Assembly: GCF_030053345.1 (NCBI RefSeq)
Contig: NZ_JASGBP010000010.1
Span: forward strand, 1 to 64,000
Reading direction: 5' to 3'
Source: Flavobacterium sedimenticola
Lineage (GTDB): Bacteria; Bacteroidota; Bacteroidia; Flavobacteriales; Flavobacteriaceae
Length of the DNA: 64,000 nucleotides
Positions 16,717 to 25,933 of the stretch are shown here, piece after piece. Position 1 is the first letter of the stretch, and each line of letters starts with the position of its first letter. The translations under genes and the position numbers were made by a program. Below the pieces are notes generated by a model. It searched no databases. It saw only the letters and a program-made list of their open reading frames with translations, and was not told the origin of the DNA.

Positions 16717-18117
16717 TTATTCCGGTTTTGTGTGTTTGGCAATATATTCCTGTACTGATGGTCGTTCCCACACCATCGGAAACAATTCTTCCAATACGGT
16801 TTGGTGTTTCGAATTCAAACGCAAGGCGTTGTTCAGGTGAAAGTTTCCTTTTTCGGTTTCGTTGAGCATTAAGTGCAATCCGGCCATACGGTATTCTACC
16901 TCGGCTTCCTCCGGAAAATATTCGGAGGCCTGCATTAAGGTTAAAATAGCGTTGTTGTATTCGCCCATGTTTTGCATCATGTCGACCCAAAACAACCAAG
17001 TGTCTAATTGGTAATCGCCAAACTCCACGGCTTTTCGGTAGCCGAACTCGGCTTCTTCAAACAGCTTCATGGCCTTATTGATGGAGGCAAAACGCTTCCA
17101 ATACAAACGGTTTTGGTCGTCTATAGCCAACGCTTTATTGACATAAAACAAGGCTTTTTGGTAATTTTTTTGACGTACATAAAAATCGGTAATGGCAATC
17201 CAACCTTTGTCTAACAGCGGATCTTCGTGTACCGTTTTATTGAAAAATTTTAAAGCTTCGGCTTTGTTACCCAATTTTTCATGACATTTTCCGATGCGCA
17301 ACAGCGCGTAAGAAGTTGGATCGTCCAACTCGATAGTTCGGTTATAGCTTTCAATAGCTTCCTCATATCTTTTTAAGCGCTCTAACGATTTTCCTTTTTC
17401 GAGATAGGCTCCGATGAATTCATCATCAATATAGGTGGCAAACTCAAAAGCACGCACGGCATTTTCATAATCTTTCACGCCATAATATAAGCGTCCCGAT
17501 TGATGCCAGGCGATTTCGCTGTACGGATTTCGATCGATGTAGGTTTTAAGGTATTCGATAGCTTCTAAATTTTGGTCTAAAAATTCAAAGCAATATACCA
17601 CGTTGTATAGGGCGGATTGGTCTTCAAAGTCTTCTTCCAAACATTTGATAAAGTTTTCTTTGGCCAACTCTAAATTGTCCATAAAAAGATATTCCATGCC
17701 GATTAAGTTATACACATCGGCATAGTCTTCCGTATACAAAAGGGCCGTTTGCAATAACTCAACGGCTTTTTCGTGATGGTCTCTTTTGGAGTAAATATTG
17801 GCTTTTTGGATAAAAATTTCCTCGTTGGTCGGTTCGATGGCGTACAATTCGTTTAATAATTTCTCGGCCTGATCCAATTTGTCTTCATACACCAACATTT
17901 CTACTTGCACTAATTTTAATCCGGTAGATTTCGGGTGTTGCTCCAGTCCTAATTTCAAGGCTTTTTTGGCCAAATTAGCTTTCCCTATGTCGAGATAATG
18001 CAGTATGATTTCCTCGAATTCCTCTGAATCGAAAAATAAAACTTTGTTGGTTTTTAACATCGATTCAAATTTCGCTAAGGATAAGTTGTAATCTTCTTCG
18101 TCGTGATCCAGGTGCAT
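16717..18117 (-). CDS. Cytoplasmic tetratricopeptide-repeat protein, 466 aa
   Basis: The protein consists almost wholly of 34-residue TPR units, with repeated A-x-x-x-L and Y-x-x-A-I/L patterns from about residue 70 to 440, and has no signal peptide. Such TPR proteins are scaffolds for protein interactions. It is conserved beside aroE in flavobacteria, but partner and role are unknown. It begins the TPR-aroE-rlmH operon. Confidence 0.88.
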   Translation of the reverse strand: MHLDHDEEDYNLSLAKFESMLKTNKVLFFDSEEFEEIILHYLDIGKANLAKKALKLGLEQHPKSTGLKLVQVEMLVYEDKLDQAEKLLNELYAIEPTNEEIFIQKANIYSKRDHHEKAVELLQTALLYTEDYADVYNLIGMEYLFMDNLELAKENFIKCLEEDFEDQSALYNVVYCFEFLDQNLEAIEYLKTYIDRNPYSEIAWHQSGRLYYGVKDYENAVRAFEFATYIDDEFIGAYLEKGKSLERLKRYEEAIESYNRTIELDDPTSYALLRIGKCHEKLGNKAEALKFFNKTVHEDPLLDKGWIAITDFYVRQKNYQKALFYVNKALAIDDQNRLYWKRFASINKAMKLFEEAEFGYRKAVEFGDYQLDTWLFWVDMMQNMGEYNNAILTLMQASEYFPEEAEVEYRMAGLHLMLNETEKGNFHLNNALRLNSKHQTVLEELFPMVWERPSVQEYIAKHTKPE

Positions 18118-18248
18118 AACAGTAGGGTTTAAAATTATCCTTAATAAAATTAGGCAAACACAATTCTTTTTTTATTTCGGGCAGGTATTGTTGTAAACAA
18201 TTTAATTAACAATTTTTTTGGTTTTGAATCCGAATAGAATTCGGAATT

Positions 18249-19433
18249 CTAACCGGCCATTATTTCATTCATCGCTTCGATGATAATACCACAACCCTCT
18301 CTGATTTCGGCTTCGGAAATCGTAAGCGGAGGCGTGATTCGGATGGCGCAACCTTCAAACAAGAGCCAGAATAAAATCAATCCTTTTTCTTGGCATTTGA
18401 AAATCACTTGATTGGTGATTTCCGGATTCTCGGTCATGGCGGCCAGCATTAAGCCTCGCCCTCTTACTTCGGTTATCAAAGGATGTACCAAAAGCTCTCT
18501 AAATAACTTTTCTTTTGCTAAAGATTGCTGGGCATAATCTTTTTCTAAGATTTCTTCTAAGGTAGCCAAACACGCAGCGGCAATTACCGGATGTCCGCCA
18601 AATGTGGTAATATGACCTAATTTCGGGTCATGACTCAACAAATCCATGTGTTGCGCATTGGCAATAAAACCGCCTACGGGCATACCGCCGGCCATTCCTT
18701 TACCTATAATAACTACGTCGGGAACCACATTATAGTTTTCAAAACCGAATAATTTTCCGGTGCGACCAAAACCCGGCTGGATTTCATCGATAATCATTAA
18801 AGCCCCGACTTCTTCACACCTTTTTTTAACCTTTGCCAAAAAGTCATGTTGCGGTTCGATAAAACCGGCACCGCCCTGAATGCTTTCTAAAATGATACCC
18901 GCGGTTTTAGTGGTAATTTTTTCCAAATCGGCTTCGTTGTTAAATGTGATAAAATCCACATCGGGAATCAACGGGCGAAAGATTTGTTTGCGCTCTTCAA
19001 AACCCATAACGCTCATCGAGCCCATAGTATTGCCGTGATAGGCGTAGTGACAGGAAATGAGTTGACTTCGGCCGGTCACACGACGTACCAATTTCAAAGC
19101 ACCTTCGGTAGCCTCGGTTCCCGAGTTCACTAAATATACTTTGTTCAAACTAGGCGGGAGATTTTCGACCAACAATTTACAGTAGGCTACGGCAGGATGC
19201 TGCGCATATTCGCCATACACCATTACGTGAGAATACCGATGCAATTGGTCGATAATGGCTTGATTGACTTTAGGGTGTTGATGGCCTAAACTACAAGCCG
19301 AAACACCGGCTACAAAATCTAAGTATTTTTTGTTTTGGGTATCGTAAATATAAGAACCTTTGGCATGAGATACTTCCATACCTAACGGATAAGGTGACGT
19401 TTGCGCTTGGTATTTTAAGAAATCTTCTTTCAT
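18249..19433 (-). CDS. Class III (ArgD/OAT-like) PLP-dependent aminotransferase
   Basis: The 394-residue enzyme has the fold-type I class III signature: the pyruvoyl-ring Asp in IIDEIQPGFGRTGK near residue 212, and the PLP Lys in IGKGMAGGMPVGG near residue 242. It uses glutamate or 2-oxoglutarate with an omega-amino substrate. In Bacteroidetes it is usually labelled aspartate aminotransferase family; the exact substrate (acetylornithine, ornithine or another) is not determined by sequence. An in-frame TTG one codon upstream is an inferior start. It follows the OstA-like gene by 75 bases. Confidence 0.88.
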   Translation of the reverse strand: MKEDFLKYQAQTSPYPLGMEVSHAKGSYIYDTQNKKYLDFVAGVSACSLGHQHPKVNQAIIDQLHRYSHVMVYGEYAQHPAVAYCKLLVENLPPSLNKVYLVNSGTEATEGALKLVRRVTGRSQLISCHYAYHGNTMGSMSVMGFEERKQIFRPLIPDVDFITFNNEADLEKITTKTAGIILESIQGGAGFIEPQHDFLAKVKKRCEEVGALMIIDEIQPGFGRTGKLFGFENYNVVPDVVIIGKGMAGGMPVGGFIANAQHMDLLSHDPKLGHITTFGGHPVIAAACLATLEEILEKDYAQQSLAKEKLFRELLVHPLITEVRGRGLMLAAMTENPEITNQVIFKCQEKGLILFWLLFEGCAIRITPPLTISEAEIREGCGIIIEAMNEIMAG

Positions 19434-19508
19434 CAATGGGTTGTCAGTTGTCGGTTGTCGGTCATGAAATAAATGTTGAAATCTGTTGACATTGACCGAA
19501 TACGGTGA

Positions 19509-21179
19509 CTATTTTACCTTAGGTTTCGGGTTGTTTTTATCGTATTCCAACGTTTCCTTGGAAGGCTCTAAAGGTTTGTCTTCTTTGGCTTTTTCAGCGT
19601 TGCTCTCAGCCTGAATCTTGGCGTCCAATTCGTTTTCTTCCGGCGGAAAAATATCGTCTTTCGATTTGATGCGTTCGTCGCCACGCCAAATGAACCCGCG
19701 CAATTTCCTTGCATTTTCGGGCAGTTCGGCTTCCGGATAAATGTCGCCATCGACTTGATTGTAATTGGTAATGGTTTCTATGGTATTCTTATCCAGAATC
19801 ATATTGATTTTACTGCTCACACTTTTGTTGATACCGATTAATTCTTTTTGGTCATTGCGCATGTAGTAAATGACTTCGGTGTTCTTGATAATATCGACTT
19901 CCTTGAGCTTATTGTCTCTGAATTTGCCGTAAAGATTTTGTCCTTTGACCTGATTGTAGCCGGTACTCAGCGTGTCTTTAGAAATGATAAAGGCATTGTT
20001 CAACACCTTAAGCGAATCCAATTTTTCTGTTTTTTTGTCGCCTATCAAATGCATGATATCACCGGTCATTTGGTTTTCGTAATTCCAAAGAATCGGATTT
20101 TTGATGAGTTTGGTTAAGGCTGTTTTTTGATCCGAATGAATGGAGTCGCATTTCCCGCTCATGTCGGTTTTGTAAAAGCGAACGTTGTTAAAGGCACGTA
20201 CGATGCGTTCACCCGGTTTTCCGGTGATGAGCATTTTTTTGCCGTGTACATACATCGAATCGTTTTCCACCAAAGTAATGGCTACGGCTCGCTTGGTAAT
20301 CATCATCGAATCTTTCTCGGTTTTCAGATTGCGAAATATTTCGGCATAATGCCCTTTGATGATGCCTTTGTTGATGGAATCGGTAATTTTTACATTATTG
20401 GTGGCCGAAGCAAATTCACGGTTGCGATCGTAATACAAACTGTCGCCTTCAATGCGGCGGTCTTTGTATTTGATATAGGATTTTCGTTTGAAATAGGCCA
20501 GGTTTTTTTTGGTATCGTAGAATCCTTTTTCGGTGTAAATGTAATTCTCTTTGCTGGTGATGGTAGACGGCCCAAACAAGTACGAATGCCCCGAATTGGT
20601 GTAATAGTCCAAATGATTTGATTTAATCGTGTATTTCGGATTGGTAATAGTTACGGCGGTCAGAAAGCGAAACTTTTTTTCGTTGGCATAGTAACGCCCC
20701 GATTTGCTTTTCAAAGTGTTTTCACGATTGGTGATGGTGCCGTACGTATTGTAAAAAGCTTCCTGTGTATTGCGGTCAAAGTTAATGGTGTCGGTCACTA
20801 AGGTCGATTCCGGAGAACGCATAATGACATTTCCGGTGGCAAAAGCTTTTTTAACTTCACCATTGTATTCGGCGTATTTACTGTTGAGATAAAGCGTGTC
20901 ACCTTGCACCATTTGCACGTCGCCAAAGGCTTTGATGTAGTTTTCTTTTTGAAAATAATAAGCTTTATTGCAGGTAAAAACCACGCCTTCATGACTTACC
21001 CGAACGTTACCGCGCAACAACAAGGCGTCCGGAATTTCCGTTTGATTGATATCGGCAAAATCAGAATATTCAACTTGGATAGGCGATTTTTTTTGAGCCA
21101 CTGAAACCAGAGTGGAAAAAAAGACCAGTGTAAAATATAAGTGTAACTTTTTCAAGTGTTTAATTTTATTTTGTAGCAT
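19509..21179 (-). CDS. LptA/OstA-like periplasmic protein
   Basis: The 556-residue protein has a signal peptide (KKLHLYFTLVFFSTLVSVAQ) and a long run of short beta strands with the OstA/LptA look: LRGNVRVSHEGVVFTCNKA near residue 60, FGDVQMVQGDTLYLNSK near 95, and further G-D-T/S-L-Y units. LptA-type proteins bridge lipopolysaccharide from inner to outer membrane, and Bacteroidetes carry this long OstA-like form. The C-terminal ~60 residues are charged. Start at the ATG at 21179. Role in LPS transport is inferred from the family. Confidence 0.85.
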   Translation of the reverse strand: MLQNKIKHLKKLHLYFTLVFFSTLVSVAQKKSPIQVEYSDFADINQTEIPDALLLRGNVRVSHEGVVFTCNKAYYFQKENYIKAFGDVQMVQGDTLYLNSKYAEYNGEVKKAFATGNVIMRSPESTLVTDTINFDRNTQEAFYNTYGTITNRENTLKSKSGRYYANEKKFRFLTAVTITNPKYTIKSNHLDYYTNSGHSYLFGPSTITSKENYIYTEKGFYDTKKNLAYFKRKSYIKYKDRRIEGDSLYYDRNREFASATNNVKITDSINKGIIKGHYAEIFRNLKTEKDSMMITKRAVAITLVENDSMYVHGKKMLITGKPGERIVRAFNNVRFYKTDMSGKCDSIHSDQKTALTKLIKNPILWNYENQMTGDIMHLIGDKKTEKLDSLKVLNNAFIISKDTLSTGYNQVKGQNLYGKFRDNKLKEVDIIKNTEVIYYMRNDQKELIGINKSVSSKINMILDKNTIETITNYNQVDGDIYPEAELPENARKLRGFIWRGDERIKSKDDIFPPEENELDAKIQAESNAEKAKEDKPLEPSKETLEYDKNNPKPKVK

Positions 21180-21279
21180 TACTGCCAAAACGGTAATAAG
21201 CCTGCAAATTTATGAAATTAGCCTCAATGAACACGGTTATTAAGAATAATTTATACCTTTCTAATTACAATCATTTCTT

Positions 21280-21287
21280 TATATTTG
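21280..21287 (+). promoter_or_regulatory. -7 box (TATATTTG) for the GH13 amylase
   Basis: TATATTTG fits TAnnTTTG and lies 39 bases before the ATG at 21327. It falls near the in-frame upstream start 21285, supporting the later start. Confidence 0.5.
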
Positions 21288-21326
21288 TCCATAGGTCTTG
21301 TCACTCAAACGACAGCTGTTTTTATT

Positions 21327-23207
21327 ATGAAAAAAAGTATTCTAATAGTATTGTGCGCCATTGGTACTCAAAGTACCATAGCCCAAAATAACATCAATGT
21401 CCCTATGATCAAAAATACCGTGACCATCAATCAGCCTAAGAAGACTGTTGTGTATCAAGTTTTTACCCGTTTGTTCGGCAATAAAAACACCACTAACAAA
21501 CCTTGGGGAACTATTGAAGAAAACGGGGTAGGGAAGTTTAACGATTTTACCGATAAAGCCTTGCAGGAAATCAAAAAGCTGGGCGTAACCCACATTTGGT
21601 ATACCGGAGTGCCGCATCATGATGTGATTCGAGATTACACGAAATACGGCATATCCAACGACGATCCCGATGTGGTAAAAGGACGAGCCGGCTCGCCTTA
21701 TGCCGTGAAAGACTATTACAATGTGAATCCCGATTTGGCGGTTGACCCGGCCAAGCGTTTGCAGGAATTTGAAGCCTTAATTGCGCGTACCCACAAGAAC
21801 GGATTGAAAGTGATTATCGATATAGTGCCTAATCATATTGCCCGAAATTATAAAGGATTGACTAATCCGCGTGGTGTGAGAGATTTTGGTGCCGATGATG
21901 ATACTTCGGTAGAATATGCGCGTAACAATAACTTTTATTACATCCCGGGAAAAGCGTTTGAAGTGCCCACCTCGCCCGATTATAAACCCCTCAATGGGGA
22001 ACCGAATCCGTTGAGTGACGGAAAGTTTTCCGAGTTTCCGGCCAAATGGACGGGTAATGGTTCTCGTGCGGCCAAACCCGATATCAACGATTGGTACGAA
22101 ACGGTAAAGGTGAATTACGGGATTCGTCCTGATGGGAGCAAAGATTTTCCGGAATTACCGGCCGGTTATGAAAACAAAGGCTATAAGGAGCATTTCGACT
22201 TTTGGAAGGATAAAGACGTGCCGAATTCCTGGAAAAAATTCCGCGACATTGCTTTGTATTGGATTGGCAAAGGGGTCGATGGCTTTCGTTACGATATGGC
22301 CGAAATGGTACCCTATGAATTTTGGAGCTACATGAACTCGGCTATCAAAGTGAAAAATCCCGAGGCGTATTTGATGGCCGAAGTCTACAATCCGAAAGAA
22401 TACCGCAACTATATTAAGTTGGGTAAAATGGATTATTTATATGATAAAGTAGAAACGTACGATCATTTAAAAGCGGTGATACAAGGCAATGCCTTGCCCG
22501 ATGCCCTTTCGGAAATTCAGGAAAGTATGGCTGATATCGAACATCACATGCTCCATTTTTTAGACAATCACGACGAGCAGCGTTTGGCCAGTCCGGAATT
22601 TGCCGGTACACCCGAAAAAGGGAAACCGCTTATGGTGGTTTCGGCAACCATCAGTTCCTCGCCAACGATGATTTATTTCGGACAAGAAGTCGGTGAACCC
22701 GGGAATGAAGATGCCGGATTCGGGAAACGCTCTCGCACCAGTATATTCGATTATATCGGTGTGCCACACCACCAACGTTGGATGAATGGCGGTAAGTTTG
22801 ACGGTGGGCAGTTAACGCCTAAAGAGAAAGAATTACGCGATTTTTATAGTCGTTTGTTAAACTTTACCTTAACGAGTGATGCGATGACCGGAAAGTTTGA
22901 GGAAATTCAGTCCTTTAATCGAAGAGAGACCGAAAATTACGATTCGGGTTTGTACTCCTACGTTCGGTATACTCCGAAAGAGAAGCTCATCATTACAGCC
23001 AATTTTTCATGGGTTACCTCGAGTACTTTTCAACTGAGAGTGCCGTCGGAGATTTTGAAAAAATGGATGCTGAAATCGGGAGAATATCCCTTAACCGATC
23101 AATTGTACGGAAAAAAATATACCATGCGAATTGATGAAAATGGCGTTGGACTGATTAAAATGACGTTGAAACCGAGTGAATCTTTGATTCTGAAATTAGA
23201 ATACTAA
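21327..23207 (+). CDS. Secreted GH13 alpha-amylase family enzyme
   Basis: The 626-residue protein has a signal peptide (ILIVLCAIGTQSTIAQ) and the four GH13 regions: DIVPNH near residue 164 (I), DGFRYDMAE near 318 with the nucleophile Asp (II), AEVYN near 351 with the acid/base Glu (III), and LDNHDEQ near 412 with the transition-state Asp (IV). It should cleave alpha-glucans in the periplasm or at the surface. No T9SS domain is present and no SusC/SusD pair or other glycan genes are adjacent, so it stands outside a classical PUL. The start at 21327 gives the signal peptide. Confidence 0.92.
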   Translation: MKKSILIVLCAIGTQSTIAQNNINVPMIKNTVTINQPKKTVVYQVFTRLFGNKNTTNKPWGTIEENGVGKFNDFTDKALQEIKKLGVTHIWYTGVPHHDVIRDYTKYGISNDDPDVVKGRAGSPYAVKDYYNVNPDLAVDPAKRLQEFEALIARTHKNGLKVIIDIVPNHIARNYKGLTNPRGVRDFGADDDTSVEYARNNNFYYIPGKAFEVPTSPDYKPLNGEPNPLSDGKFSEFPAKWTGNGSRAAKPDINDWYETVKVNYGIRPDGSKDFPELPAGYENKGYKEHFDFWKDKDVPNSWKKFRDIALYWIGKGVDGFRYDMAEMVPYEFWSYMNSAIKVKNPEAYLMAEVYNPKEYRNYIKLGKMDYLYDKVETYDHLKAVIQGNALPDALSEIQESMADIEHHMLHFLDNHDEQRLASPEFAGTPEKGKPLMVVSATISSSPTMIYFGQEVGEPGNEDAGFGKRSRTSIFDYIGVPHHQRWMNGGKFDGGQLTPKEKELRDFYSRLLNFTLTSDAMTGKFEEIQSFNRRETENYDSGLYSYVRYTPKEKLIITANFSWVTSSTFQLRVPSEILKKWMLKSGEYPLTDQLYGKKYTMRIDENGVGLIKMTLKPSESLILKLEY

Positions 23208-23211
23208 GTAA

Positions 23212-23239
23212 AAAGCCTTCTGTATAAGAAGGCTTTTTT
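23212..23239 (+). terminator. Intrinsic terminator after the GH13 gene
   Basis: A 9-bp stem (AAAGCCTTC / GAAGGCTTT) with a 7-base loop leads into a T-run a few bases after the stop codon. Confidence 0.9.
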
Positions 23240-23264
23240 GTTTATGAATTGAATATCTTGATTC

Positions 23265-23404
23265 TTATCGCACAATGGTTTGCTTTCTATCCGGTCCAAC
23301 CGAAACAATTTTTATCGGTACTTCGACAGCTGCTTCAATGAATTCGATGTAGTCCTTTAACTCTTTCGGTAAAGCTTCATAACGGGTCATTCCGGTTAAA
23401 TCGG
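23265..23404 (-). pseudogene. purA: 3'-terminal fragment of a diverged purA
   Basis: Read on the minus strand this encodes the last ~46 residues of adenylosuccinate synthetase, ending with VSVGPDRKQTIVR and a stop. It matches the end of intact purA at 28195-28334 codon for codon without gaps, with about 27 of 139 bases different, most of them changing only 8 or so residues. Similarity stops abruptly after LTGMT/GGTTAAATCGG at 23404. The level of divergence looks like that between orthologues, so this is a displaced old or foreign purA end rather than a recent copy. Everything between the two copies forms an accessory islet. Confidence 0.88.
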
Positions 23405-23581
23405 TGACCAATGATATTCTTGTCTAATACTAAAACCAAACGAAAAGATTCGTTCGTTATCGCGGGAGTCCGAAGCTCGTTCTTAGGCTGCGAGGACTTG
23501 GAAATGATGGAAAGTTGGTTTTGAGAGGGATTTGGGAGTTTTGAGGATAGCACGGATTGCAAATCCGCGCTATCCGGGGTA
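23405..23581. other. Gene-free junction next to the purA fragment
   Basis: Apart from the palindrome at 23545-23575 nothing coding is supported. A 61-codon minus-strand frame overlaps the purA remnant out of frame and is not credible. Confidence 0.5.
23545..23575. repeat. REP-like palindrome
   Basis: GGATAGC-a-CGGATT, a 3-base loop, AATCCG-c-GCTATCC: 13 of 14 positions pair. It resembles the short extragenic palindromes found in Bacteroidetes genomes; a link to a REP-associated transposase is inference and none is encoded here. It sits a few bases from the stop of the DUF2931-like gene and could also act in RNA 3'-end stability. Confidence 0.65.
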
Positions 23582-24685
23582 TTAATAATATTCTACTTCT
23601 GTGGCGTAACTGCCCCTATTAAGGTATTTACCTCTCTCATCTTTCAAGGATGGTTTACCTTTAAATCTCATTATCTTCTCTTGTCTTCCGGGACCATCAA
23701 GCCAAACAATACAGTGTTCTCCATCTTTTTCAACACCGAACACTATTCTGTTATAGTTTGACTTCTTTTTTGTCATCGGATTTAGGTATCGTTTTGAAAA
23801 TTTTTGAGATAAATCTGCTGATATGGTAAATTTTGTATCAAAATGTTTATTTTCAGATTGCCATAATATTTCAACATCAACCGGCATAAAGAACTCATGA
23901 GTTTTCTCGTACTCATTAAATTGTTGATAGCTGGAACCCAATAAATCAGGTTTTTCCCCAAAAGGTTTCCCCCATTTAGTGATGTCTATTTGTTGGTTGA
24001 ATATGGCATTTCTTACTCCTTCTTTTGAAATTGTATAAATAGCACCAAGCTCAGCAACTGAATTTTCTGAACAGAAACCATAGTCTAAAGAATATCTTTT
24101 GTCTGGATGCTCCCAATTTTTATAATTTATCGGATGGTGTTTTAAATAATTCATAATCTCAGTGCTATCCTCAAAAATCATAACAGGGGATTCATGATAT
24201 GTTTCAATTTGATTTACTTTAAAACGTGTGATTTCTATATGATTGACCCAAACACAAACTCTTCCACCAGGAGCTAAACCTGTTGTTATACAATTAAATT
24301 TATTTTTCTCACCATCAAAAACATACCCAACTTCAAACAATTTCTTGATTCTTTCAACAGGCAGTTTACCTCCTCCTTCAAAAGTACACATCTGAAGCTT
24401 TTCATTAAGACCACCATAATTTACGGCTATGCTATCTGGGAATAGATCTATAAGTCCAGTACTTATATTATTTGTTGGATAACTCCATCCAAAATTTCCA
24501 ATATCCGTAAGTGTTTCACTTATAGCTATTACTTTTCCTCTATGGAAATAAACTACTTTAGGACCTTCTATCGGATGAAAAACAGGACGGCTAATGGCTG
24601 CATACCATTCTGTTATAACTTCTCGTTTTTTACAAGAAACCAAAGTTATAACAGTGAGAAAAAAAATAATTAGCTTCAGTTTCAT
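23582..24685 (-). CDS. DUF2931-like lipoprotein, copy 1
   Basis: The 367-residue protein has a lipoprotein signal peptide with lipobox LVSC (Cys near residue 18) followed by KKRE. It resembles DUF2931: an early W-Y-A-A-I-S-R-P segment, IGNFGWSYP near 62, YGGLNEKLQMC near 88, and the strongly conserved GLAPGGRVCVWV near 140. It is a paralogue of the protein at 25934-27046. DUF2931 proteins are lipoproteins of unknown function; in some gammaproteobacteria they lie beside secreted-effector genes, so an immunity-type role is possible but unproven. Base composition is AT-richer than the flanking core genes. Confidence 0.8.
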   Translation of the reverse strand: MKLKLIIFFLTVITLVSCKKREVITEWYAAISRPVFHPIEGPKVVYFHRGKVIAISETLTDIGNFGWSYPTNNISTGLIDLFPDSIAVNYGGLNEKLQMCTFEGGGKLPVERIKKLFEVGYVFDGEKNKFNCITTGLAPGGRVCVWVNHIEITRFKVNQIETYHESPVMIFEDSTEIMNYLKHHPINYKNWEHPDKRYSLDYGFCSENSVAELGAIYTISKEGVRNAIFNQQIDITKWGKPFGEKPDLLGSSYQQFNEYEKTHEFFMPVDVEILWQSENKHFDTKFTISADLSQKFSKRYLNPMTKKKSNYNRIVFGVEKDGEHCIVWLDGPGRQEKIMRFKGKPSLKDERGKYLNRGSYATEVEYY

Positions 24686-24728
24686 AGATCAATTTTAAAA
24701 TGCTGATAAGACTTTTTTGTGTTATCAT

Positions 24729-25322
24729 TCAATAAATATAGTCAAATATACTTTCTATGTCTTGTAGTCTAGGCAAAGGTCTAATGAGTTTTTTTTCTTT
24801 ATGTATGGTGGTAGTTTCTTTTTCGGTATGAAAAGTTTTTGTTATATAACGACCGTTAGTGAGGTTAAAATCGACAGTCGTTTTTTCCTCAGCAGTTTCA
24901 TGAAATTGGGTAAAACCTATCAATTCAAAATTTTCGTTTTGAAATCTGAATTTGTGTTCAAAATAGCCTTTAAGTGTTTGGTATCTAAAAGTGATAACCC
25001 CTTTTTTTGCAGTGACGCTTTCAAAACCACCGGGTTCTTTATATTCACCTTTGCCGTTTTGGTATTGGGCTTCAATTACATTAGTCGAGGAAACTGTTAA
25101 TTTGAAGGTACCGTCTGTTTGAGCAAAAAATATTTGTAGGCTAAAAGGAGCATAATTATCAATAGTGTCCTGAGTAACAATAACTTTATCCTCCAATTGG
25201 TCTTTATTTAAATCACCCTTCACCTCTGAAATAAGAACTGAAAAGTTCAATTCTAAGCTATCGCTTTGTGCTAATGAACTCAACGGTATTAATGCTAAGA
25301 TGGAGTATAGTATTTTTTTCAT
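24729..25322 (-). CDS. Secreted hypothetical protein with Asp-rich GDLNKDQLEDK motif
   Basis: From ATG 25322 the 197-residue protein has a signal peptide (ILALIPLSSLAQ). The mature protein opens with GDLNKDQLEDKVIV near residue 36, a D-x-N-x-D-x-x-x-D calcium-loop pattern seen in FG-GAP/VCBS-type proteins, followed by beta-rich sequence. The family is common in Bacteroidetes and uncharacterised. It starts five bases after the end of the broken lipoprotein gene and precedes DUF2931 copy 1, so the three are probably one transcript. A longer start at 25367 lies inside the broken gene and lacks a signal. Confidence 0.75.
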   Translation of the reverse strand: MKKILYSILALIPLSSLAQSDSLELNFSVLISEVKGDLNKDQLEDKVIVTQDTIDNYAPFSLQIFFAQTDGTFKLTVSSTNVIEAQYQNGKGEYKEPGGFESVTAKKGVITFRYQTLKGYFEHKFRFQNENFELIGFTQFHETAEEKTTVDFNLTNGRYITKTFHTEKETTTIHKEKKLIRPLPRLQDIESIFDYIY

Positions 25323-25327
25323 TGTTT

Positions 25328-25825
25328 TTACCGTTGTTTTATCAAGACAATATATTTTGTGCCACATTCTCCCAAAATAGTATAATAATTCATCGAGTTG
25401 CCGGTGTTTTGGATATACAAGGTGTCTTTACCTATAAATGCCGATATGTCTTTTGGGTTGTCTCTATCATTTTCGTCACCGCTCCATTCGTCATCTTTTA
25501 GTTCTTTATTGATGTCTCCGGCATATTCGTCCCAAGGAATTCCCTCTAAGATGAGGTAATGATTGTTTGGGCTGTCCGATTCAAAATGAATTTTTCCTTT
25601 TACATTTCTTTGGGAAGTTTTTAATTGATAATAGTATTTTTCATCCTTGTTAGAAATACGCAGCATAATATTACAATCAGTAAGAGAAGCGGATTCTGTT
25701 TGTTAAACTCCTGATATCGTATCTTTTTTAGGAACTTGATTAGCCGTTACTTTATTAGTTTGAATAACGGAGCTTTTTTGATTGCATGAAATTGCAAATA
25801 ACAGTAGGAGGAGTGCGCTTTTCAT
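25328..25825 (-). pseudogene. Lipoprotein gene interrupted by one in-frame stop
   Basis: The frame opens at ATG 25825 with a lipoprotein signal (LLLLFAISC then NQKSS) and hits TAA at 25703-25705 after 40 codons. The same frame continues without a gap as QTESASLTDCNIMLRISNKD and on to a stop at 25328, giving a natural 165-residue lipoprotein if the stop is ignored. The second part alone would start at an internal Met and lose its export signal. Either the gene is inactivated by a point mutation or there is a base-call error. The downstream part (IPWDEYAGDI, NSMNYYTILGECG) is like small secreted Bacteroidetes proteins of unknown function. Confidence 0.82.
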
Positions 25826-25850
25826 TATTGTTTCAGATTTTTCTTTACAG

Positions 25851-25917
25851 CTAATGTACAAAAAAGCAGTAAAGCAAGAAACCATCTCGCCAGAGGCTTT
25901 TGGATTAATAGGGTTTA
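25851..25917 (-). repeat. Islet repeat R3 (degenerate terminator-like)
   Basis: The third and most diverged copy of the repeat seen at 27106-27182 and 28007-28090: CTAATGTACAAAAAA on one side, then GAGGCTTTTGGA and AGGGTTT. It lies upstream of the broken lipoprotein gene and downstream of DUF2931 copy 2. Confidence 0.6.
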
Positions 25918-25933
25918 ATGATATAAACTGCTG

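Noticed and set aside
20127..20621. 164-codon frame antisense to the OstA-like gene
   Set aside because: Shadow frame without signal or motif; the opposite strand has a clear exported protein.
23377..23562. 61-codon ORF at the purA fragment
   Set aside because: It overlaps the purA remnant in another frame and includes a palindrome; no protein-like features.
23545..23575. Hairpin as a tRNA or attenuator
   Set aside because: It is a single stem with a 3-base loop, without cloverleaf arms or a T-run on the coding strand.
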